Of a stretch of 14,653 nucleotides of DNA, positions 1 through 5,657 are shown in pieces. Source of the DNA: Methanobacteriota archaeon (lineage in GTDB: Archaea > Thermoplasmatota > Poseidoniia > Poseidoniales > Poseidoniaceae); assembly GCA_002702945.1 (NCBI GenBank), contig PADF01000003.1, positions 1-14,653 of the forward strand, in the 5' to 3' direction. The notes under the pieces were generated by a model. That model worked only from the letters and a program-made list of their open reading frames with translations, did not search any database and was not told the origin of the DNA. How positions within the stretch are numbered: position 1 is the stretch's first letter; each line of letters begins with the position of its first letter. Made by a program: the position numbers and the translations under genes.

Positions 1-1
1 C

Positions 2-271
2 TGGAATTTAGTTGATGGTCATGCCTATAATCTCGCATCACAATCTCAAACTACAATACTCGACATTCTCGAATTAATCAATACCTCAATCGAAAAAATA
101 AATCCCGATTTCAATCTCATAGAACCAAATTTTGAACAGCCAAGAAAAGGTGACATTAAGCATTCCTTCGCTGATATTTCTAAAATCACTAATATATTGG
201 ATTGGACTCCTTCAGTGAAACTTTCTCAAGGACTAGAGGAATTAGTCAAGATGAATTTGAATAAATTGTGA
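2..271 (+). CDS. NAD-dependent sugar-nucleotide epimerase/dehydratase, C-terminal part (5' end outside window)
   Basis: An open frame enters from the left edge and ends at TGA 269-271, giving the last 89 residues of a protein. The sequence NLASQSQTTILDILELIN followed by PRKGDIKHSFADISK and ILDWTPSVKLSQGLEELV is the usual ending of the extended short-chain dehydrogenase family of UDP-glucose/UDP-N-acetylglucosamine 4-epimerases: a 'N(I/L)(G/A)S...T.L.L...I' segment, then 'RxGDI.HS.ADISK', then 'LGW.P...L.EGL'. Such enzymes interconvert nucleotide sugars that feed glycosyltransferases, which fits the genes that follow. The NAD-binding Rossmann part and the catalytic Tyr-Lys are outside the window, so the exact substrate cannot be told. 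Its stop codon overlaps the ribosome binding site of the next gene, suggesting one operon. Confidence 0.82.
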   Translation, partial: WNLVDGHAYNLASQSQTTILDILELINTSIEKINPDFNLIEPNFEQPRKGDIKHSFADISKITNILDWTPSVKLSQGLEELVKMNLNKL

Positions 272-280
272 GGGATTTCT

Positions 281-1393
281 ATGAACATATTGTGGTTTAC
301 AGGTCGTAAATTCGATAATTTCTGTTCTACAACCCAGTCATCTCTTGCCTTGGGTCTAATAAAAAAAGGCCATACAATTCACTTTTTGAATCCAGACAAA
401 CAAGGAGAACATGAAGGAAACCCATGGCAGCATACCGGCTTTTCTCTTAGTTCCGTTATAGGTTTACAGAGTCGAATTTTGGCAAAGAAAATGAATAATT
501 GGTTAAAGAACAGTCAATTGGAAAATGATTCAATTGCAATTGTAGATTGGCGTTTGATCAAATTTCTTCAACCTGAGCTCGACAACAAGCAGATTCCGTG
601 GATCTTGATGGATCGAAGTCCTCCGGCTGATACGGGATTATTTGCATTTCTACAATGGCCTGTTTGGAAGAATGCATGGAAAAGAGTATCAAAAAGTAAA
701 TCAGCAAATGGTTGTATAGTTTCTAAGGAGCATCAAAATCTAATCCAATCAAAAATCAATATCTCGTCCAGCAAATTTACCATAATTCCTGCAGGAGTTG
801 ATTTAGAATTATTCTGTCCCGGGAAAAAGAATGAAATTCTTACTATGGTTTATCATGGACGTTTAGATAAACACCGTGGAATTTTAGCATTGCCTATGTT
901 TGCTCATAAAGCAAAACAAGCAGGAGTAAAATTACGATTAATCTTAATTGGTGAAGGAGACGTATTCCCCCAATTACAAAACTTATCTGAATCATATGAT
1001 TATATTCAAGTTGAACCAAATATGAAGCAAGAAAAGATTGCAAGTCTTCTTGCTGAGGCTCATTTAGGATTATTGCCGATGCCGGATACTAAGTTATGGT
1101 CAATCGCTAGTCCACTAAAGAGAAGCGAATATGCTGCTGCTGGTATGATGATTTTTGGTATAGATCACTCTGGTCACCGATTTCCAAATATGCAATCCTG
1201 TGAATGGATGAAATTAGTTCCACAATATGATTTTCATACAGATGGAGTTGAGTGGTTAAAATCACTAAATCAGGATTTAATAGATGATTACTCGAAAAAA
1301 GCGAGAGTCTATGCAGAGAATGAATTATCTTGGGATAAGTCTGTTGAGAGATTAGAACAGATAATTATATCTCAATCAAACATATTATCATAG
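281..1393 (+). CDS. GT4-type (group 1) glycosyltransferase
   Basis: A 370-residue protein with the two-Rossmann layout of GT-B glycosyltransferases. The N-terminal half starts MNILWFTGRKFDN and runs to the linker 'IIPAGVDLELFCPG' (about residues 168-181), the classic hinge of family GT4. The C-terminal donor-binding half has YHGRLDKHRG (191-200), LILIGEGD (220-227) and SPLKRSEYAAAGMMI (277-291), the E-containing motif that contacts the nucleotide sugar. There is no signal peptide or membrane segment, so it probably works at the cytoplasmic membrane face. The start is supported by GAGGG six bases upstream, overlapping the stop of the epimerase gene, so the two are probably co-transcribed and make a surface glycan or N-glycan. 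The acceptor and sugar are unknown. Its last 22 bases overlap the end of the convergent glycosyltransferase gene. Confidence 0.85.
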   Translation: MNILWFTGRKFDNFCSTTQSSLALGLIKKGHTIHFLNPDKQGEHEGNPWQHTGFSLSSVIGLQSRILAKKMNNWLKNSQLENDSIAIVDWRLIKFLQPELDNKQIPWILMDRSPPADTGLFAFLQWPVWKNAWKRVSKSKSANGCIVSKEHQNLIQSKINISSSKFTIIPAGVDLELFCPGKKNEILTMVYHGRLDKHRGILALPMFAHKAKQAGVKLRLILIGEGDVFPQLQNLSESYDYIQVEPNMKQEKIASLLAEAHLGLLPMPDTKLWSIASPLKRSEYAAAGMMIFGIDHSGHRFPNMQSCEWMKLVPQYDFHTDGVEWLKSLNQDLIDDYSKKARVYAENELSWDKSVERLEQIIISQSNILS

Positions 1394-2364
1394 ATTCTTT
1401 TCCATTCATTAGTTATGTTAGTAACATCATATGACTTGCTGGCAGAAATCAAATCTTTAACATTAATTTTCCCCATTAGCATATTTTTGACTTTATCCGC
1501 CCAGTCTAAGATATTCTCAAATTCAGCATATTCTACAACATCGGGTAAACCAATTATTTTATCACTTGCTAAACAAGGAAGGCCACATGCAAGTGCTTCA
1601 AGAATAGTTAGAGGTTGACCTTCGTATGCTGATGGAACAATCAATAATGAAGACTTTTGTAATAATTCTAATTTTTCTAGTTCACTAACCCATCCCCTTG
1701 CCTCTATCCACGGTTGTGTGCTTTTGTCTAGACCGGTCATAATTAGTTTCAAATTAGGAACAGAATTTACTAAATTTTCACTTAGCCGAATTGCAAAGTC
1801 ATGACCCTTTACAACATCATTTCTGCCCAAAAGTAAGATTTGGTTTTGTTCACGCTTGATGTCTTGATTGTGAACAATACTGGGGTCAACTGGGTTATGT
1901 ATAACATAACTATGTCCAATATAGGGTTGTAAACGTTTTTTCCACTCATTACTCAAAACAACAATGCTTGAATTTGTTTCATTGATAATTGTTCTGATTT
2001 TCTTTGCTCTTTTTGAATCAGGAGACTTCATCCAAGATTCAAATTTACCACTATGGATATGGATTATACATGGAATTGAGAAATTTTTTGCTAAAGTAAC
2101 AAACTGTTTTTTTCGCCACCACGACCAATCTGCAGCAGTGTGAACATGAACTAAATCAATACAATTATTTTTGGATGAAAGAATTTTTTTGAATTCTTTC
2201 ATTGCTTTTCTATATGCTAGCCATTTTGTTATAGGGTTTCCAATTTTGTGAGTAGATAATGAATCCGCCTTCCATCCTTCTGGAGGATGTTCTGCTAAGA
2301 TATTGATGACCTTTGCCATACCTCCAGGTGTATCACATGGACCGATATGAAGCACCCTTCGCAT
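1372..2364 (-). CDS. GT4-type (group 1) glycosyltransferase
   Basis: The chosen start (ATG 2362-2364) gives 330 residues beginning MRRVLHIGPCDTPGGMAKV, where the GGM loop is the usual GT4 N-terminal Gly-rich turn. A longer frame to 2430 adds 22 residues with no family character, and GGTAG lies four bases before the chosen ATG. Further motifs are VIHNPVDPSIV (hinge), LLLGRNDVVKGH (about 179-188, phosphate-binding GR..KG) and SAYEGQPLTILEALACGLPCLAS (about 245-267), the E-x7-E donor motif (E248, E256). It is a soluble GT-B enzyme that adds a sugar from a nucleotide donor. It lies opposite to the preceding glycosyltransferase and diverges from the GT2 gene at 2468, so three glycosyltransferases of different types are packed together, pointing to a surface-polysaccharide or glycoprotein locus. 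Sugar specificity cannot be read from sequence. Confidence 0.83.
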   Translation of the reverse strand: MRRVLHIGPCDTPGGMAKVINILAEHPPEGWKADSLSTHKIGNPITKWLAYRKAMKEFKKILSSKNNCIDLVHVHTAADWSWWRKKQFVTLAKNFSIPCIIHIHSGKFESWMKSPDSKRAKKIRTIINETNSSIVVLSNEWKKRLQPYIGHSYVIHNPVDPSIVHNQDIKREQNQILLLGRNDVVKGHDFAIRLSENLVNSVPNLKLIMTGLDKSTQPWIEARGWVSELEKLELLQKSSLLIVPSAYEGQPLTILEALACGLPCLASDKIIGLPDVVEYAEFENILDWADKVKNMLMGKINVKDLISASKSYDVTNITNEWKRIYDNMFD

Positions 2365-2408
2365 ATCACTACCAGATACTACGACATCATGAGTATAGTG
2401 GTAGAAAT

Positions 2409-2424
2409 CGCATAAATGTAAATA
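2409..2424. promoter_or_regulatory. Shared divergent TATA-like element between two glycosyltransferase genes
   Basis: The A+T-rich stretch around gcataaatgtaaat can be read as an archaeal TATA box on both strands. On the plus strand it would place a start site near 2441, giving a leader of about 27 bases before the GT2 gene. On the minus strand it places a start near 2388, consistent with translation from 2364 rather than from 2430. This is pattern reading only; no transcript data. Confidence 0.35.
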
Positions 2425-2467
2425 TTCCAAGGCAAGATGTCAAAATCAGAAAGGTATTGGCAGGTAC

Positions 2468-3682
2468 ATGGTGTGGATTCCTGTAATTTCGCAAATAACC
2501 CTAGGGGCATTTGCTTTTTTGCCATTTCTACAACATCAAATCTCGATTAGTAGGTGGATAAAAAAACCATTGAAATATCCGAAAGAAACGCCAAAAGAAG
2601 ATTTAGTGATTCTTCTTCCAGTGTGGAATGAGGGAAAAATTATCGAGAATAAATTAGATAACTTGGCAAGACATAATCAAATAAAAACATCCTTGTTGAT
2701 TATTGATTCATCTTCTGATGATAATACTGTTGAATTAACCAATCAATGGATCAGTAAAAATAAATCTAAATTTCAATCAATTAAGCTCATTGAAATGGAA
2801 GAAAGGTTGGGTAAAACCCCTGCAGTCTGTCGCGCATTGAATCATCTTTCAAAGCAGAATTTTGAGGGATTGATCTTAATGACTGATGCTGATGCAACAA
2901 TTACTGAGGGCAGTATTGAGAGAATGTATGGATGGTTTTCAGATTCTACTATTGGTGCGGTTGGGGCTAAGGCGATAAGAAAGCGAGGTATTGACTCTGA
3001 GCGTCAGTATAGAGATATGTTTGAAACGATTAGATTGGGAGAGTCTAATTTTGATAGTACACCTTTTCTTGAAGGGTCTTGTATGATGTGGAGGTTTAGG
3101 GCATTAGATATTTCCCAACTAGATAAATTTTCGAATGCAGATGATGCACAAATTGCTACTGCTGTTAGGCTTTCTGGACTAAAGTCGATATACGATGATA
3201 AAGCCTCCTTTTCCGATATTGCACCTCCAACCATTGAAGGGCAAAGAAGACAGAAGATAAGGAGAGGCCAAGGTTTACAGAATCTACTTAGGCGGCAAAA
3301 AAATAATTCCAATTTCCGCTCATTATCGAAATTCAAAAAGATATTCAAAAGACAAAATTATCTTCATAATATCTCTCCTTTTTTAGCGTTAGGTGCTGGT
3401 TTATCTGCCTTATCCAGATGGGTTTTAGTTGGAATAAGCGGTATGCCTACAGGAAATGAAGCGATGATTCATGCATCACTAGGAATTGTAGAATTATTTT
3501 GTCTAACATCATGGCTATGTACTAGACAAGGAATTACTTTGCCTCTTTTAGGTAAAATTGGTAATATATTAACAGGCCTCGAATACTTACTTATCGCTAG
3601 GGTAAATTCGTTAAGAGGTATTTCTTCTCACATGTGGGATCAGCATACTGATACTAGAGACTTAAATTCAAGTAAAAAATAA
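2468..3682 (+). CDS. Membrane-anchored GT2 family glycosyltransferase
   Basis: A 404-residue processive-type GT2 enzyme. An N-terminal hydrophobic segment (about 3-22) is followed by the GT-A domain: LVILLPVWNE (46-55), LLIIDSSSDD (76-85, UDP-binding Asp), LMTDADA (137-143, the DxD-type metal site), GSCMMWR, ADDAQIA (224-230, catalytic-base position) and QRRQKIRRGQG (259-269), equivalent to the Q-x-x-R-W motif of hyaluronan/cellulose-synthase relatives. Three C-terminal hydrophobic segments (about 303-323, 333-352, 360-378) anchor it in the membrane. It probably polymerises or transfers a sugar at the membrane and may help extrude the glycan. ATG 2468 has only a weak AGGT just upstream; GTG 2471 is an alternative. 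It ends against the pilin terminator, convergent with the pilin gene. Confidence 0.85.
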   Translation: MVWIPVISQITLGAFAFLPFLQHQISISRWIKKPLKYPKETPKEDLVILLPVWNEGKIIENKLDNLARHNQIKTSLLIIDSSSDDNTVELTNQWISKNKSKFQSIKLIEMEERLGKTPAVCRALNHLSKQNFEGLILMTDADATITEGSIERMYGWFSDSTIGAVGAKAIRKRGIDSERQYRDMFETIRLGESNFDSTPFLEGSCMMWRFRALDISQLDKFSNADDAQIATAVRLSGLKSIYDDKASFSDIAPPTIEGQRRQKIRRGQGLQNLLRRQKNNSNFRSLSKFKKIFKRQNYLHNISPFLALGAGLSALSRWVLVGISGMPTGNEAMIHASLGIVELFCLTSWLCTRQGITLPLLGKIGNILTGLEYLLIARVNSLRGISSHMWDQHTDTRDLNSSKK

Positions 3683-3686
3683 AATT

Positions 3687-3725
3687 AAAAAAAGCCCCCC
3701 TGAGGACCGAAGTCCCCAGGAGGGC
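3687..3725 (-). terminator. Hairpin with UUCG tetraloop and U-run, 3' of the pilin gene
   Basis: Read on the minus strand, 3725-3712 pairs with 3707-3694 (12 of 14 pairs, mostly G-C), closed by the extra-stable C(UUCG)G loop at 3711-3708 and followed by seven U from 3693 to 3687. This is the form of a bacterial intrinsic terminator and lies 53 bases after the pilin stop. On the plus strand the hairpin has no U-run after it, so it serves the pilin transcript, not the convergent glycosyltransferase. It may also protect the mRNA 3' end. Confidence 0.75.
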
Positions 3726-3777
3726 AGTTATATTCCTCAGAATATATTCATCTTTAATTAGGCTGTATTAACCTACT

Positions 3778-4245
3778 TCACTCCATTGCGATACTGGAAG
3801 TATCTAGAGTGACACCGTCACGGTCGTTCAAGATGGTAACAGTAACAGTGCAAGTTGCATCTGCGCCACAACCTTGGGTTGTGATTGTTACAGCTTCTCC
3901 AACGTTCCATGCTTGGTCAGTCTCAGTTGTGGTGTAGCAAGGTGCAGTTGCGTCAACAGCACAGTCACCAGCGGTAACTGCAGCTTCTTGGCCAATAGCG
4001 ACCTTAACCTTAGCAGATGCCCAGTTTAGGTCTCCGCCTTGGTCCATGGTTACAACAACTTCGTCAGCGCCAGCGCCGTCTGCTCCACTAAAGGAGTAGA
4101 GTGCTAGATCACCGTCGGTGTTGCTCTCTGCTAGGTTTGCGGCCCATACGTATAGTACACCGGCCAATACCACAGTAATAGCAACCATTAGGATAGTTGC
4201 AATAACTGGGCTTACAGCTTCATCATTTCTTGTTTCGTTTTTCAT
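3778..4245 (-). CDS. Archaeal type IV pilin (Pilin_N / DUF1628 type)
   Basis: A 155-residue secreted structural protein. Residues 1-9 (MKNETRNDE) form a short charged leader, and AVSPVIATILMVAITVVLAGVLYVW is the hydrophobic helix shared by archaeal adhesion pilins; by analogy a PibD-type prepilin peptidase would cut near E9/A10. The rest is a Thr/Val/Asp/Ala-rich beta-type globular domain with four cysteines (C95, C103, C126, C132), perhaps two disulfides outside the cell. The frame is open for 48 more codons upstream, but that part lies across the TATA box and leader; GGAGG (4254-4258) sits eight bases before ATG 4245, which fixes the start. The gene is clearly richer in G+C than its neighbours, and strong 5' and 3' signals suggest high expression. 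No pilus assembly ATPase or prepilin peptidase is in the window. Confidence 0.88.
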   Translation of the reverse strand: MKNETRNDEAVSPVIATILMVAITVVLAGVLYVWAANLAESNTDGDLALYSFSGADGAGADEVVVTMDQGGDLNWASAKVKVAIGQEAAVTAGDCAVDATAPCYTTTETDQAWNVGEAVTITTQGCGADATCTVTVTILNDRDGVTLDTSSIAME

Positions 4246-4253
4246 ATTTTTGT

Positions 4254-4278
4254 CCTCCATACCCGTTGCCGGGAGTAT
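4254..4278 (-). promoter_or_regulatory. Pilin ribosome binding site and leader hairpin
   Basis: On the minus strand the predicted leader reads into a small hairpin, CCCG-GCAA-CGGG (4273-4262), a GNRA-type tetraloop stem with flanking AUA/UAU pairing across a two-base bulge (4278-4259). GGAGG (4258-4254) follows directly and is eight bases from the ATG. The hairpin would occupy the very 5' end of the mRNA, where it could protect against 5' decay while leaving the ribosome site open. Confidence 0.6.
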
Positions 4279-4297
4279 GTTCTCCACCGTCAGCGTC

Positions 4298-4305
4298 CTA
4301 TATAA
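4298..4305 (-). promoter_or_regulatory. Pilin promoter TATA box
   Basis: TTATATAG on the minus strand is a strong match to the archaeal TATA box. A start site 25-27 bases downstream falls near 4275, giving a leader of about 30 bases that begins at the GCAA hairpin. It is the best-placed promoter for the pilin gene and argues against any start codon upstream of it. Confidence 0.6.
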
Positions 4306-4367
4306 TGTTGGCGCCGATGAATGTCCCGAATTAGGCCAAAAACCGCGATACTGCGCGCATATTCCAG

Positions 4368-4379
4368 ATGTTATTTTTT
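4368..4379 (-). repeat. Partial third copy of the AAAAAATAACAT motif
   Basis: Twelve bases identical to the core of the 16-bp inverted repeat at 4422-4437/4629-4644, in the same orientation as the 4629 copy. It lies about 60 bp upstream of the pilin TATA box. With the copy at 4422 it could form a 12-bp A-U hairpin around a 42-base loop on a minus-strand transcript, or both could be binding sites for a regulator. Low-complexity A/T content makes chance likeness possible. Confidence 0.4.
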
Positions 4380-4421
4380 GCCGCCGCATTGGAGCATACT
4401 GTTTGTAAACTAAAATTTATC

Positions 4422-4437
4422 AAAAAAATAACATTTT
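4422..4437 (+). repeat. Left arm of 16-bp perfect inverted repeat
   Basis: AAAAAAATAACATTTT on the plus strand, exactly complementary in reverse to 4629-4644. On the minus strand its seven T follow the small GNRA hairpin at 4454-4441 and could serve as the U-run that ends a minus-strand transcript. Confidence 0.6.
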
Positions 4438-4534
4438 ATCCAGCCTCGCGGCTGTAGTGAAATTGAGGTGAACAGGGTGAGAGTAACGCAGAGGGGATGG
4501 GATGCACTCAACAGAACTTCTACAGCCCCGTTCA
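4422..4534 (-). ncRNA. Candidate structured small RNA, family unknown
   Basis: A TATA box at 4562-4556 would start a minus-strand transcript near 4533, exactly where pairing begins. Helix 1: 4534-4526 pairs with 4477-4469 over nine bases, including one G-U pair that exists only on the minus strand (an A-C mismatch on the plus strand). Helix 2: 4527-4520 pairs perfectly with 4457-4450. The two cross, so they form a pseudoknot (sharing two bases) or are alternatives. A third hairpin, CAGCC-GCGA-GGCUG (4454-4441), reuses one arm of helix 2 and is followed by U-rich sequence ending in U7 (4428-4422), like a terminator. The region between is C-rich and carries UCACCUC, complementary to a ribosome binding site. 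Not recognised as tRNA, RNase P, SRP or a known riboswitch. It could also be a 5' attenuator for pilin. Based on pairing by eye only. Confidence 0.3.
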
Positions 4535-4555
4535 TAACCAACCAATAGTTGACAG

Positions 4556-4562
4556 TTTATAT
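4556..4562 (-). promoter_or_regulatory. TATA box of the candidate small RNA
   Basis: ATATAAA on the minus strand, centred about 27 bases before the first base of the 9-bp helix at 4534. It lies more than 80 bases after the aminopeptidase stop and is not needed for any known gene, so it supports an independent transcript. Confidence 0.4.
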
Positions 4563-4628
4563 TGATTATTGAGTCAAAAACAAAGATAACTCAATTTCTA
4601 AACAGAACGATACAATAAAAATAATTGG

Positions 4629-4644
4629 AAAATGTTATTTTTTT
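4629..4644 (-). repeat. Right arm of 16-bp perfect inverted repeat
   Basis: Reverse complement of 4422-4437, ending on the last base of the aminopeptidase TGA. Together the arms enclose 191 bp that contain the candidate RNA and its TATA box. No target-site duplication is visible outside the arms. Confidence 0.6.
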
Positions 4645-5657
4645 CACTCAACAGTAAGTATTTCAGGGCCGCCGTCTGAGACATATACTGTATGTTCAAA
4701 CTGACAAATATTCCCTTGATCTGCACATGCCAAAACGTGGTATGTCTCTAAGAACCTAATGCTAATCAATTTCTTAACTAAAGCATTCCATTTACTCTGG
4801 CGACTACTTTCATCAGCTTCAGGAAATGGCTTCTCTAACATCGGATAGGCCCATCTTTCAGCGAAAGGAAGCGTAGAATATCTTTCTTCTAAATTTCTTG
4901 CGAGTTGCGCGCCGAGGGGCTTTAATTGCCCTTTTGCTCTTGCTTTTTTTGAGGTTGTAAGGCCAGTTAATCGGTAAATGTTTGATGAATTGGATTGACC
5001 GATATTTTTGATAAGACCTGATTTTCCTGTAGTATTAAATGGTTCAATCGCATATACGCCGCCTTCTTCTACAACTCCTTTGAAGCCTTTATTATCAGGC
5101 CCACAAGCATAAGAAGGTACTGAAACTCCTGCATGAAGTTCCCAAGGCTTCAATTGATGACCACATAAATTTCTAATCGGCTGAAATCCTGCATCGAGTG
5201 AAGGTTGAGCAGCAGCAGCCCCAACTTTGTGCCACGGGGTTCCAGGATGTAACATTTCAATAGCAGCATCTCTAGCTTCTTTTGCTGCTTTAATTTGCTC
5301 TGTATGATTATTAGTATTCCCAACTTCTATGGTTAATGCATTGTCTCCAATGTGCCCCTTGATATGAACGCCATAGTCAATTTTAACACAATCTCCCTTA
5401 CTCAAGGTCATTTCACCATCCCATTCTTGAACAGGAGAAACATTATGATCAGTAGTAAAATGTGCTGCCAAATCATTTACAGCAATGGTCCCTGGGAATG
5501 CTGGTTTACCTCCGTGCCGATGAATAAATCTTTCAGCAGCCTCGATGACTTCATGAAATGTTGCTCCAGGTATGATTTTTTCTTTCATAGCCTCGAGAGT
5601 TCTACGAGCAACATGGCCAGCATCACGCCAATATTTTAGCGTATTTTCCTCATCCAT
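4644..5657 (-). CDS. map: Methionine aminopeptidase, type II (MAP2)
   Basis: Removes the initiator methionine from nascent proteins in the cytoplasm. The pita-bread fold is shown by GGKPAFPGTIAVNDLAAHFT (about 49-68, with pocket His66), the two metal-binding Asp in VKIDYGVHIKGHIGDNALT (D94, D105), NLCGHQLKPWELHAG (H167 and substrate-contact H175), YAIEPF (E205) and CQFEHTVYV (E321), so all five metal ligands are present. The helical insertion after E205 that defines type II, ending in YSTLPFAERWA, is present. At 337 residues it is some 40 longer than typical archaeal enzymes, the extra residues being spread over the N-terminus and the region near 275-300. Its ATG at 5657 lies 22 bases inside the end of the TsaC-type gene, indicating translational coupling in one operon; pairing of the two genes suggests a translation-maturation unit. 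Confidence 0.93.
   Translation of the reverse strand: MDEENTLKYWRDAGHVARRTLEAMKEKIIPGATFHEVIEAAERFIHRHGGKPAFPGTIAVNDLAAHFTTDHNVSPVQEWDGEMTLSKGDCVKIDYGVHIKGHIGDNALTIEVGNTNNHTEQIKAAKEARDAAIEMLHPGTPWHKVGAAAAQPSLDAGFQPIRNLCGHQLKPWELHAGVSVPSYACGPDNKGFKGVVEEGGVYAIEPFNTTGKSGLIKNIGQSNSSNIYRLTGLTTSKKARAKGQLKPLGAQLARNLEERYSTLPFAERWAYPMLEKPFPEADESSRQSKWNALVKKLISIRFLETYHVLACADQGNICQFEHTVYVSDGGPEILTVE

Larger units (their letters stand above)
4246..4643. other. 398-bp gene-free stretch between methionine aminopeptidase and pilin genes
   Basis: From the pilin side it holds the pilin leader and TATA box, a G+C-richer patch (about 4305-4390) of unknown role, an A+T stretch, a structured segment (4438-4534) described below as a candidate RNA, its TATA box (4556-4562), a weak hairpin TTGAGT/ACTCAA (4569-4574 with 4589-4594) and U-rich sequence just after the aminopeptidase stop (minus-strand T5 near 4615-4619). 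An open minus-strand frame runs into it from the pilin gene (to 4389) but has no recognisable protein features. No tRNA cloverleaf, rRNA or known RNA family was recognised. Confidence 0.7.

Noticed and set aside
2365..2430. 22-residue N-terminal extension of the minus-strand GT4 gene
   Set aside because: The family N-terminus begins at MRRVLHIGP; the extension overlaps the likely TATA region of the divergent promoter.
4246..4389. N-terminal extension of the pilin frame (48 extra codons)
   Set aside because: It spans the strong TATA box at 4298-4305 and the leader hairpin, and the GGAGG site fits ATG 4245; the extension has no pilin features.
4441..4548. tRNA or known RNA family in the structured intergenic segment
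   Set aside because: The spacing of the outer helix is near tRNA length, but there is no GTTCRANNC T-loop, D-arm or anticodon stem, and no RNase P or SRP signature on either strand.
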